Part shown: positions 52,280 through 60,546 of the stretch, one piece after another
How the letters are laid out: every line of letters starts with the position of its first letter
Numbering within the stretch: the first letter of the stretch is position 1
Source of the DNA: Modestobacter marinus
GTDB taxonomy: Bacteria > Actinomycetota > Actinomycetes > Mycobacteriales > Geodermatophilaceae
Direction: 5' to 3'
Assembly: GCF_019799945.1 (NCBI RefSeq)
Contig: NZ_JABGCH010000003.1
Coordinates: 1 to 64,000, forward strand
DNA: 64,000 nt
The notes under the pieces: model-generated
What the model saw: only the letters and a program-made list of their open reading frames with translations
Told to the model about the DNA's origin: nothing
The model's database searches: none
Translations under genes and position numbers: made by a program

Positions 52280-53959
52280 TCAGAGGAGCCGGCGGCTGCC
52301 CTCGGCGACCACCCGCAGCCAGCGGTGGCCGTAGCCCTCCAGGGCCAGCTCGACGGCGCCGTCCTCCCCGACGGGCGTCGTCCCCACCTCGAGCAGGTCC
52401 TCCAGCCGGTGCGACGCGTCGCACCCGGGCAGGGTCACCGGCACCGTGCGGGGCTCGGCGCCGAGGTTGTGCACCGCGACCAGGGCACCGTCGTCCCAGC
52501 TGCTCAGGTGGGCCAGCACCTCGGGGTGCGGCTGGTCGAGCACCTCGAAGGTGCCCCAGCCGAGCTCCGGGGACTCGCGGTAGCGGCGGACGAGCAGCTT
52601 CATGAACGACAGCAGCGAGTCAGGGTCGCGGCGCTGGTCGGCGACATTGACGAACTCGGGTGCGAAGCCGCCGTCGACGACCGGGCCGGGCAGCTGGTCG
52701 GGGCCGGCGGTGGAGAAGCCGCCGTTGCGCCCGGCGGTCCACTGCATCGGCGTGCGCACCGCCAGCCGGCCCTCGGCCGCCAGGCTCTCCCCCATGCCGA
52801 TCTCCTCCCCGTAGAACAGCACCGGGGTGCCGGGCAGGGAGAACATCAGGCTGTAGACCATCCGGATGCGCCGGGGGTCGCCGGCCAGCATCGGCGGCAG
52901 CCGGCGGACCAGCCCGCGGCCGTAGACCTGCATCCGCTCCTCCGGCCCGAAGGCGGCGAAGACCTCCTGCCGCTCGTCGTCGGTGAGCTTGTCCAGGGTC
53001 AGCTCGTCGTGGTTGCGGGCGAACATGCCCCACTGGTTGTCCGGTGAGACCTGCGGGCGGCTGGTCAGCGCCTCCACCAGCGGCCCGGCGTCGCAGCGGG
53101 CCAGCGACAGGTACATCGCCTGCATCGCGATGAAGTCGAACTGCATGGTCAGCTCGTCGCCGTCCGGTCCGCCGAAGAACTGCTGCTGCTCCTCGTGCGG
53201 CAGGTTGACCTCCCCGAGCAGCACGGCCCCGCCGGCCCGGCGGTTGACCAGCGCGCGCAGCGCCCGCAGGTACTGGTGCGGGTCGAGGAACCGTTCCGCG
53301 TCGTCCTCCGGGATGCCGGCGGTCTCCAGCAGGAACGGGACGGCGTCCACCCGGAAGCCGTCCAGGCCCACCTGCAGCCAGAAGCCCATCACCTTGGCGA
53401 TCTCGTCGCGCACCCGGGGATCGGCCACGTTGAGGTCGGGCTGCTGCTTGTAGAACTTGTGCAGGTACCACTCCCCCGTCTCCTCCGACAGCGTCCAGAT
53501 GCTGTCCTCCTGGTCGGGGAACACGACCTCCTTGCTGGTGTCCGGCGGTGGGTCGGACCGCCACACGTAGAAGTCCCGGTACGGGGAGTCCTTCGACGCC
53601 CGGGCGGACTCGAACCACGGGTGGTGCTCGGAGGTGTGGTTGACCACCAGGTCCGCGATCACCCGCATACCCCGGTCCTTGGCCGTGCGGATCACCTCCA
53701 CCAGGTCCCCGTGGGTGCCCAGCCGCGGGTCGACGCCGTAGAAGTCGGTGATGTCATAGCCGTCGTCCCGCTCGGCGGTCGGGTAGAAGGGCATCAGCCA
53801 CACGCAGGTGACGCCCAGGTCGGCGAGGTGGTCCAGGCGCTGCGCCAGGCCGGCGAAGTCCCCGCAGCCGTCGCCGTCCCAGTCCATGAACGTCTCGACG
53901 TCCAGGCAGTAGACGACGGCGTTCTTCCACCACAGGTCGCTCGTGTCGGTGATCCGCAT
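52280..53959 (-). CDS. trehalose-synthase-like GH13 alpha-amylase family enzyme
   Basis: 559 aa. The (beta/alpha)8 GH13 residues are DGFRVDAVPF (nucleophile Asp), LLGEVNLP (acid/base Glu) and ARNHDELT (third Asp), followed by a C-terminal beta domain. Closest in pattern to TreS, which interconverts maltose and trehalose, but the acid loop GEVNLP differs from the usual GEANQ, so specificity may differ. The ATG is preceded by GAGGAG. It follows the LLM gene by ten bases. Confidence 0.88.
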   Translation of the reverse strand: MRITDTSDLWWKNAVVYCLDVETFMDWDGDGCGDFAGLAQRLDHLADLGVTCVWLMPFYPTAERDDGYDITDFYGVDPRLGTHGDLVEVIRTAKDRGMRVIADLVVNHTSEHHPWFESARASKDSPYRDFYVWRSDPPPDTSKEVVFPDQEDSIWTLSEETGEWYLHKFYKQQPDLNVADPRVRDEIAKVMGFWLQVGLDGFRVDAVPFLLETAGIPEDDAERFLDPHQYLRALRALVNRRAGGAVLLGEVNLPHEEQQQFFGGPDGDELTMQFDFIAMQAMYLSLARCDAGPLVEALTSRPQVSPDNQWGMFARNHDELTLDKLTDDERQEVFAAFGPEERMQVYGRGLVRRLPPMLAGDPRRIRMVYSLMFSLPGTPVLFYGEEIGMGESLAAEGRLAVRTPMQWTAGRNGGFSTAGPDQLPGPVVDGGFAPEFVNVADQRRDPDSLLSFMKLLVRRYRESPELGWGTFEVLDQPHPEVLAHLSSWDDGALVAVHNLGAEPRTVPVTLPGCDASHRLEDLLEVGTTPVGEDGAVELALEGYGHRWLRVVAEGSRRLL

Positions 53960-53969
53960 CAGGAGCTCC

Positions 53970-55019
53970 TCAGGGCAGGACGGCGGGCTGCGGCTGCTGC
54001 CGAGGGCGCAGCGGCCCGTCCGGGCCGGGCGGGTCGATCGCCACCGCGGGCGCGGGAGCGGTGACGTCGAGCCGGGGCAGCACGTGCTCGCCGAACGCAT
54101 CGAGGAACGGCCGCTGCTCCTGCCCGACGTGGTGCAGGTACACCTGGTCGAAGCCGAGCTCCACGTACTCGGCGATCCAGGCCGCGTGCTGACCGAGGTC
54201 GCTGGAGATGCGCACCACCTCCCCCACCGCCTCCGGGGTCACGTGCGCGCTGGCCAGGTCGAAGGCGCGGGTGGTGTCGAGGTCCCAGCACAGCGGGGGC
54301 GGGAACACGTTGCTGCGCCACTGGTCGTGGGCGATCGCGACCGCCCGGTCCGGGTCGGGGTCCCAGGAGACGTGCACCTGGATGGTGAGCGTCCCCTGCC
54401 CACCGGCGTCCCGGTAGGCGGAGATCACCTCGCGGAGCGTCTCGTGCGGCTGGTTGATGGTGACCAGCCCGTCAGCCCACTCCGCGTGCCGGGCCGCGGT
54501 GGCCGCGGTGACCGCCGGGGCGATGAGGGCGGGCTGCTGCTCCGGCAGCGTCCAGATCCGGGCCCGGTCCACGGTCACCAGCCCCTCGTGGCTGACCTCC
54601 TCACCGGCCAGCAGCGCCCGGATGACGTCGACGCACTCGCGCAGCCGGGCGTCGCGCAGCTCCTTGCGCGGCCACACGTGCCCGGTCACGTGCTCGTTCA
54701 TCGCCTCACCGGAGCCCAGCGCCACCCAAAACCGGCCGGGGAACATCGCGCCCAGCGTCGCGATCGCCTGGGCGACGATCACCGGGTGGTAGCGCTGGCC
54801 GGGGGCGTTCACCGCGCCGAAGGGCAGACCGGTGGTGGCCAGCGCCGCGCCGAGCCAGGACCAGGCAAAGCCGGAGTGCCCCTGCCGCTCGTTCCACGGC
54901 TCCAGGTGGTCCGAGCACATGGCGGCGGTGAAGCCCACCTGCTCGGCGTGCTGCACCGCCCGGAGCAGCTCCGCCGGGTGCACCTGCTCGTGGGAGTTGT
55001 GGAAGCCGATCACCGTCAT
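53970..55019 (-). CDS. LLM-class (non-F420-type) flavin oxidoreductase
   Basis: 349 aa TIM-barrel of the bacterial luciferase-like family: IGFHNSHEQVHPAELLRAVQHAEQVGFTAAMCSDH at the N-terminus, VIVAQAIATLGAMFPGRFWVALGSGEAMNEHVTG in the middle. The family resembles F420-dependent glucose-6-phosphate dehydrogenases but is a subgroup thought to use flavin. ATG start. It is the first gene of a two-gene unit with the trehalose-synthase-like enzyme. The C-terminal 30 residues are Pro-rich. Confidence 0.85.
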   Translation of the reverse strand: MTVIGFHNSHEQVHPAELLRAVQHAEQVGFTAAMCSDHLEPWNERQGHSGFAWSWLGAALATTGLPFGAVNAPGQRYHPVIVAQAIATLGAMFPGRFWVALGSGEAMNEHVTGHVWPRKELRDARLRECVDVIRALLAGEEVSHEGLVTVDRARIWTLPEQQPALIAPAVTAATAARHAEWADGLVTINQPHETLREVISAYRDAGGQGTLTIQVHVSWDPDPDRAVAIAHDQWRSNVFPPPLCWDLDTTRAFDLASAHVTPEAVGEVVRISSDLGQHAAWIAEYVELGFDQVYLHHVGQEQRPFLDAFGEHVLPRLDVTAPAPAVAIDPPGPDGPLRPRQQPQPAVLP

Positions 55020-55163
55020 CCGGCATGCCTACCGAGATCGGGGGTCCGGCGCACGTCGGATGGCGAGGTCCGCCACGGCGGCGGGGCGGCCGGCGACGTC
55101 CAGGTGCCGCGCGCAGGTCCGGGACGGCGACCTCCGCCCCGCGGGCACGCCGGGGCGGACCGG

Positions 55164-57260
55164 TCAGGCCGGTTGCAGGTCGGCCACCACCGACGGGGGC
55201 GCCGGCTCGTGCCGCAGCGGGCGGCGGCTGAACCGGCCCGAGCCGTGCGACACCGAGCGGAGGACCCGGGCGTAGTCCAGCAGCTCCCGCTCGGGGACCT
55301 CGGCGTGCACGGTGGCCTCGTCCTTGTCGGGCGCGGCCTCGCTGCCGGTGACCCGGGCGCGGCGGCCGGCCAGGTCGCTGAGCACCGGCCCGACCAGGTC
55401 GGCGGGGACGGTGACGTCGACCGCACACCACGGCTCGAGCACCTGGGTGCGCGCTGCGGCCGCGGCCTCCCGGACGGCGAGCGCGCCGGCGGTCTGGAAC
55501 GCGGCGTCGGAGGAGTCGACGGAGTGGGCCTTGCCGTCGACGAGGGTGAAGTGGACGTCGACCAGCGGCCGGTCGCCCTCCAGGCCCCGCGCAGCCTGCG
55601 CCCGGATGCCCTTCTCCACGCTGCCGTGGAACTGGGTGGGCACCGCGCCGCCGACGACCCGCTGGTCGAAGGTGATCCCCGAGCCGGGGGGCCCGGGCCG
55701 GGCCTCCACCACCGCGACGGCGTACTGGCCGTGCCCGCCGGACTGCTTGACGTGCCGGGCGGTGACCGTGGCCGGCCCGGCGAGGGTCTCGACCAGCGGC
55801 ACCCGCACCGGCGGGGTCTCCACCGCCACGCCGTACCGGGTGCGCAGGCGGTCCAGCAGCACCTCGGCGTGCGCGTCGCCGACGCACCAGAGCAGCAGCT
55901 GACCGGTGTCGGCCCGGCGTTCCACCCGCACCGCCGGGTCCTCGGCCACCAGCCGGGCGATCGCGCCGGCGAGGCGGTCCTCGTCGCTGCGGGAGGACGC
56001 CTCCACGGCGACCGGCAGCTGCGGGTCCGGGAGCTCCCAGGGCGGGACGACCAGTGGCTGGTCCGGGCTGGACAGGGTGTCCCCGGTCTCGGCGGTGGTG
56101 AGCCGGGCGACCGTGCACACGTCGCCGGCCGGGCACTCGGGGATCGGCCGCAGCGTGCTGCCCAGCGGGCTCGACAGCGCGCCGACCCGCTCGTCCGCGT
56201 CGTGGTCGGGATGCCCCCGCTCGGCCAGCCCGTGACCGGAGACGTGCACCGGGATGTCCGGGCGGAGGGTGCCGGAGAAGACCCGGACCAGCGAGACCCG
56301 ACCCAGGTACGGATCGGTCGTCGTCTTGACGACCTCGGCCACCAGCGGCCCGGCGGGATCGCAGCCCACCACGCCGGCCGGCTTCCCGTCCGGGCGCACC
56401 ACCGGCGGGCACGGCCGTTCCAGCGGGGAGGGGAAGCCGCTGACCACGAGGTCCAGCAGCTCCCGCACACCCAGGCCGCCGAGCGGGGCCAGGCACAGGA
56501 CCGGGTGGAAGCTGCCGCGGGCGACGGCCGTCTCCAGGTCGGCGACCAGGTCGGTGACGGCGATCGGCTCCCCGGCCAGGTACCGGTCCATGAGCGACTC
56601 GTCCTCGCTCTCGGCGATCACCGCCTCGATCAGCTCGGCCCGCAGCTCGTCGCCCTGCGGGTGGGCCGGCTGGGGCTCCAGCAGGGAGACCAGCTGACCG
56701 GGTGTCCCGTCGTCCCCCGGGGCGAGCAGCTGCAGCGGGTGCACCCCGGCGCCCAGCATCTCCTGACAACTGCGCACGACGCCGGGCACGTCGGCGCGCG
56801 GCCGGTCGACCTGGGTGACCACCACCGCCCGCGGCTTGCCCACCGCGGCGCACTCGTCCCACAGGTGGACGGTGCCGGCGTCGACGCCCGAGACCGCCGA
56901 GACGACGAAGAGGGCGGCGTCGGCGGCCCGCAGCGCGGCGCGCAGCTCACCGACGAAGTCCGGCGCCCCCGGGGTGTCCAGGATGGTGATCCGGTGCCCG
57001 GCGTGCTCGACCGTCGCGGCGTGCAGCGACACCGAGTGCTGCTGCCGGACCTCCACCTCCTCGGTGTCCAGGCACGTCGTCCCGTCCTCGACCCGGCCGG
57101 CCCGGGTCAGCGCGCCCGTGGCCACCACGAGCGCCTCGGCCAGGGTCGTCTTCCCCGCTCCCGCGCGGCCGACCAGCGCGACGTTGCGCACCCGGTCCGC
57201 AGCGCGGGGCGCGGGCGCCCCGGTGCTCTCCTTGTTCGAGTCCTTGCCGTGAGCCGCCAC
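55164..57260 (-). CDS. elongation factor G-like protein (EF-G2)
   Basis: 698 aa translational GTPase homologue. G1 is GRAGAGKTT and G3 is DTPG. G4 reads TQVD instead of NKxD, so guanine specificity is altered or weak. Domains II to V follow, with HVKQSGGHGQYA and VVGGAVPTQFHGSVEKGI as in EF-G. Actinobacterial EF-G2 proteins of this type generally cannot replace FusA. GTG start with GGAGG eight bases before. It is divergent from hrpB. Confidence 0.9.
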   Translation of the reverse strand: MAAHGKDSNKESTGAPAPRAADRVRNVALVGRAGAGKTTLAEALVVATGALTRAGRVEDGTTCLDTEEVEVRQQHSVSLHAATVEHAGHRITILDTPGAPDFVGELRAALRAADAALFVVSAVSGVDAGTVHLWDECAAVGKPRAVVVTQVDRPRADVPGVVRSCQEMLGAGVHPLQLLAPGDDGTPGQLVSLLEPQPAHPQGDELRAELIEAVIAESEDESLMDRYLAGEPIAVTDLVADLETAVARGSFHPVLCLAPLGGLGVRELLDLVVSGFPSPLERPCPPVVRPDGKPAGVVGCDPAGPLVAEVVKTTTDPYLGRVSLVRVFSGTLRPDIPVHVSGHGLAERGHPDHDADERVGALSSPLGSTLRPIPECPAGDVCTVARLTTAETGDTLSSPDQPLVVPPWELPDPQLPVAVEASSRSDEDRLAGAIARLVAEDPAVRVERRADTGQLLLWCVGDAHAEVLLDRLRTRYGVAVETPPVRVPLVETLAGPATVTARHVKQSGGHGQYAVAVVEARPGPPGSGITFDQRVVGGAVPTQFHGSVEKGIRAQAARGLEGDRPLVDVHFTLVDGKAHSVDSSDAAFQTAGALAVREAAAAARTQVLEPWCAVDVTVPADLVGPVLSDLAGRRARVTGSEAAPDKDEATVHAEVPERELLDYARVLRSVSHGSGRFSRRPLRHEPAPPSVVADLQPA

Positions 57261-57367
57261 CCCGGACCTCCGCTGAGCCTCGTCGCTCCCTTCGGCTCAG
57301 CGTGGTACAGGTCACAGGCCGGGACAAGGGGCGGAGCCCTGTCCGTCGGCCGGGGAGACTGGCCGCC

Positions 57368-59863
57368 GTGCTGCCTCCTCCCGGCTCGCCCGGCACCGAC
57401 CTGCCGGTGCGGGACGTGCTGCCGGCGCTGACCGGCGCGTTGTCCGGGTCGGGCGTCGCCGTGCTGGTCGCCCCGCCCGGCACGGGGAAGACGACGCTGG
57501 TGCCGCTGGCGCTGGCCGGCCGGCTGCCGGCCCGGGTGCTGGTGGCCGAGCCGCGCCGGGTCGCCGTCCGCGCGGCAGCGCGGCGGATGGCCGCGCTGCT
57601 GGGTGAGCCCGTCGGTCGGTCGGTGGGCTACAGCGTGCGCGGGGATCGCCGGTGCAGCGGCGCCACCCGCGTGGAGGTGGTGACCACCGGGCTGCTGGTC
57701 CGACGGCTGCAGTCCGACCCCGAGCTCGCCGGCACGTCCGCCGTGGTGCTGGACGAGTGCCACGAGCGGCAGCTGGACACCGACCTCGCGCTCGCCTTTG
57801 CCCTCGACGTGCGCGGCGCCCTGCGGCCGGACCTGGAGGTGCTGGCGATGTCGGCCACGGCGCAGGCCGGCCGGCTGGCCGCGCTGCTCGGCGGGGACGC
57901 CGGCCCGGCGCCGGTGGTCGAGGCCACCGGCACGCTGCACCCCGTGCGGCCGGTCTGGTGCCCGCCCGCGCCGCCGGTCGCTCCGCCGCTGGGCAACCGC
58001 GTCGACCCGCGGCTGCTGGACGCGGTCGCCGGCACCGTGGAACGGGCGCTGGCCGAGGCCGAGGGCGACGTGCTGGTCTTCCTCCCGGGCGCGGCGGAGA
58101 TCGCCAGGGTCGCGGGCCGGCTCTCCGGGGTGGCCGCGGACCTGCGGCCGCTGCACGGCCGGTTGCCCGCCGCCGAGCAGGACGCGGCGCTCACCGCCGG
58201 CCCGCGCCGGCGGGTCGTGCTCGCGACCGACGTCGCCGAGACGAGCCTGACCGTGCCTGGCGTTCGCGTCGTGGTGGACGCCGGGCTGGCCCGCGTCCCG
58301 CGGGTGGACGTCGCCCGCGGCCTGGGGACCCTGGTCACCGTGCGGGCCTCGCGGGCCGCGGCCACGCAGCGGGCGGGCCGGGCCGGCCGCGAGGGCCCGG
58401 GACGGGTCTACCGGCTGTGGTCGGCCGCCGAGCACGACCGGCTGCCCGCCGCCCCCGAGCCGGAGATCGCCGTCGCCGACCTCACCGGTCTCGCGCTGGA
58501 GCTGGCCTGCTGGGGAGCGCCGGACGGCCGGGACCTGGCGCTGCCCGACCCGCCACCGGAGGCGGCGTTCACCGCGGCCCGGGGCACGCTGCGGCAGCTC
58601 GAGGCGGTGGACGACGACGGGCGGGTCACTCCCCGGGGCCGCGCGCTCGCCGCGGCCGGGACCCACCCCCGCCTCGCCCGGGCGCTGGTCGACGGCGCTC
58701 CCCTGGTGGGCCGCCGGCGGGCCGCGGAGGTGCTGGCGCTGCTGTCGGCCGACGTCCCGACCCCCTCCGACGACCTGGGGACCGCCTGGCGCGCCGTCCG
58801 CGCCGGGTCCACCGGCGCCACCGCGCGGTGGCGGGAGGAGACCGGCCGGCTGGCCCGGTCGGTGCCCGACGCGCCGCGCACCGACCTGACCGACGACGTC
58901 GCCGCCGGGCTCGTCGTCGGGCTGGCACACCCGGAGTGGCTGGCCCGGCGACGGCCGGGGACGGAGCGCACGTACCTGCTGGCCGGCGGCACGGGCGCCG
59001 AGCTGGCGCCGGGCAGCGCGCTGACCGGCGTGGAGTGGCTGGCCGTGGCCGCCGCGGACCGCGCCCCCGGACGGCGGGACGCCCGAGTGCGCGCGGCGGT
59101 CGCGATCGATCAGGGCACGGCGCTGGAGGCCGGCGCGGGCGGGCACACCGACGGTCCCGAGGTGGCCTGGCGGGACGGCGACGTGCGGGCCGCTCGGGTG
59201 GAGCGGCTCGGCGCCATCGTGCTCACCGAGCGCCCGCTGCCCGACCCGGACCCGGTGGCCGTGGCGGCCGCCGTCGCCGAGGGGCTGCGACGCGAGGGCC
59301 TCGGGCTGCTGCGCTGGACCCCGGCCGCTACCGCCCTGCGGGCTCGGCTCGCCGCCGCCCGGGAGGGGCTGGGCGATCCCTGGCCGGCGGTGGACGACGC
59401 GTCCCTGCGGGTCACGCTGGCCGGCCTGCCCGCGGTGTCGGCGGCCCGCTGCCGGGCGGACCTGGCGGCGGTCGACGTGACGGCGGCGCTGTCCGGGCTG
59501 GTGCCGTGGCAGGTGGCCGGCCGGCTCGACGAGCTGGTGCCCGAGCGGATCGAGGTGCCCACCGGCTCCCGGATCCGGGTGGACTACGCCGACCCCGAGG
59601 TGCCCACCCTGTCGGTGCGGGTGCAGGAGGTCTTCGGCTGGGCGGACGCCCCGGTGGTCGCCGGCCGGCCGCTGCGCCTGCAGCTGCTCTCCCCCGCCGC
59701 CCGGGTCGTGGCCACGACGGCGGACCTGGCCGGGTTCTGGGTCAGCGGGTACCCCGCCGTCCGCCGGGAGCTGCGCGGCCGGTACCCGCGGCACCCGTGG
59801 CCGGAGGACCCGGCGTCGGGCGCCCCCACCCGCCGCGCGAAGCCGCGCGGGGGGCCGGGCTGA
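57368..59863 (+). CDS. hrpB: ATP-dependent RNA helicase HrpB
   Basis: 831 aa DEAH-box helicase. Walker A is APPGTGKTT, Walker B is VVLDECHE (DECH), motif III is SATAQ, and motif VI is AATQRAGRAGREGPG. The C-terminus holds the HA2-like and HrpB_C regions (RIEVPTGSRIRVDYADPEVPTLSVRVQEVFGW). GTG at 57368 with GGGGAG upstream; a GTG at 57302 would add 22 non-conserved residues. The cellular role of HrpB is unsettled. Confidence 0.92.
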   Translation: MLPPPGSPGTDLPVRDVLPALTGALSGSGVAVLVAPPGTGKTTLVPLALAGRLPARVLVAEPRRVAVRAAARRMAALLGEPVGRSVGYSVRGDRRCSGATRVEVVTTGLLVRRLQSDPELAGTSAVVLDECHERQLDTDLALAFALDVRGALRPDLEVLAMSATAQAGRLAALLGGDAGPAPVVEATGTLHPVRPVWCPPAPPVAPPLGNRVDPRLLDAVAGTVERALAEAEGDVLVFLPGAAEIARVAGRLSGVAADLRPLHGRLPAAEQDAALTAGPRRRVVLATDVAETSLTVPGVRVVVDAGLARVPRVDVARGLGTLVTVRASRAAATQRAGRAGREGPGRVYRLWSAAEHDRLPAAPEPEIAVADLTGLALELACWGAPDGRDLALPDPPPEAAFTAARGTLRQLEAVDDDGRVTPRGRALAAAGTHPRLARALVDGAPLVGRRRAAEVLALLSADVPTPSDDLGTAWRAVRAGSTGATARWREETGRLARSVPDAPRTDLTDDVAAGLVVGLAHPEWLARRRPGTERTYLLAGGTGAELAPGSALTGVEWLAVAAADRAPGRRDARVRAAVAIDQGTALEAGAGGHTDGPEVAWRDGDVRAARVERLGAIVLTERPLPDPDPVAVAAAVAEGLRREGLGLLRWTPAATALRARLAAAREGLGDPWPAVDDASLRVTLAGLPAVSAARCRADLAAVDVTAALSGLVPWQVAGRLDELVPERIEVPTGSRIRVDYADPEVPTLSVRVQEVFGWADAPVVAGRPLRLQLLSPAARVVATTADLAGFWVSGYPAVRRELRGRYPRHPWPEDPASGAPTRRAKPRGGPG

Positions 59864-59888
59864 GCCGCCGGGCCGCTGCCGTCGGGCC

Positions 59889-60430
59889 GTGGCCGGCGAC
59901 CATGTGCAGGACTGGGACCTGGTTGCCCACGGGCAGCACCACCGGGTGGCGGTCACCGGTTCGTCCACCCGGACCGTCACCTGGCACGTCGGCGGCCGCC
60001 TCGTCGCGGCGAAGCGGTCGTCGGACGACACCGTGCGGTTCCGTCCCGGGGACCGGCTGCGCACGGGCAGCCCGCCGTCCGGGCCCGACGCGGAGGAGCA
60101 GCCGGACGTCGGGGCGCTCGCCGTCACCTCCACCGCCGCACGGGCGCTGCTGGGGACCGGCGGGATCGACCTGGAGCCGCGAGCCCGGCTCTCCGGCCGC
60201 GCGGCGCGAGGAGCGGATCCGGCGGCATCCGCGACGGCACACCGCACCGGCCGTCGCCGGCGGTGCGGCCACCACCGTCGTCGTCCCGCTGCCGCCGCTC
60301 AGTGCGTCGGGCCCGTCGCGCTGGCCTGGGTGCTGGCCCGCCGGGAGATCCGGGGCCGGCGCGCGCAGGAGGCGCTGCGGGCGGAGCTGAAGGCGGAGCA
60401 GACGATCGGCCAGGGTGCGACGTCCCGCCG
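59889..60430 (+). pseudogene. decayed membrane-protein gene (frameshift and internal deletion)
   Basis: From a GTG at 59889 one frame encodes DHVQDWDLVAHGQHHRVAVTG ... ALLGTGGIDLEP. Near 60180 the reading has to shift by one base to continue as EPGSPAARREERIRRHPRRH and then TAPAVAGGAATTVVVPLPPL. Near 60305 it has to shift back for PVALAWVLARREIRGRRAQE followed by ALRAELKAE. The middle hydrophobic part expected between the last two pieces is missing. The stretch from 59864 to 60546 holds no other gene. Confidence 0.5.
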
Positions 60431-60546
60431 TCCCGCGGACGGCGACCGGGACCCCCGTCGGCGGGCGGGGCCGCCGAGCGGCCGGTGTGACCACCGACGC
60501 ACCCCCTCACCCGGCAGCCGCCGGGCGCACCCGCGAGGATCACGGG

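Noticed and set aside
53943-57431. 1162-codon plus-strand open frame opposite the LLM and EF-G2 genes
   Set aside because: It crosses two well-supported minus-strand genes and an intergenic gap; no motif is present.
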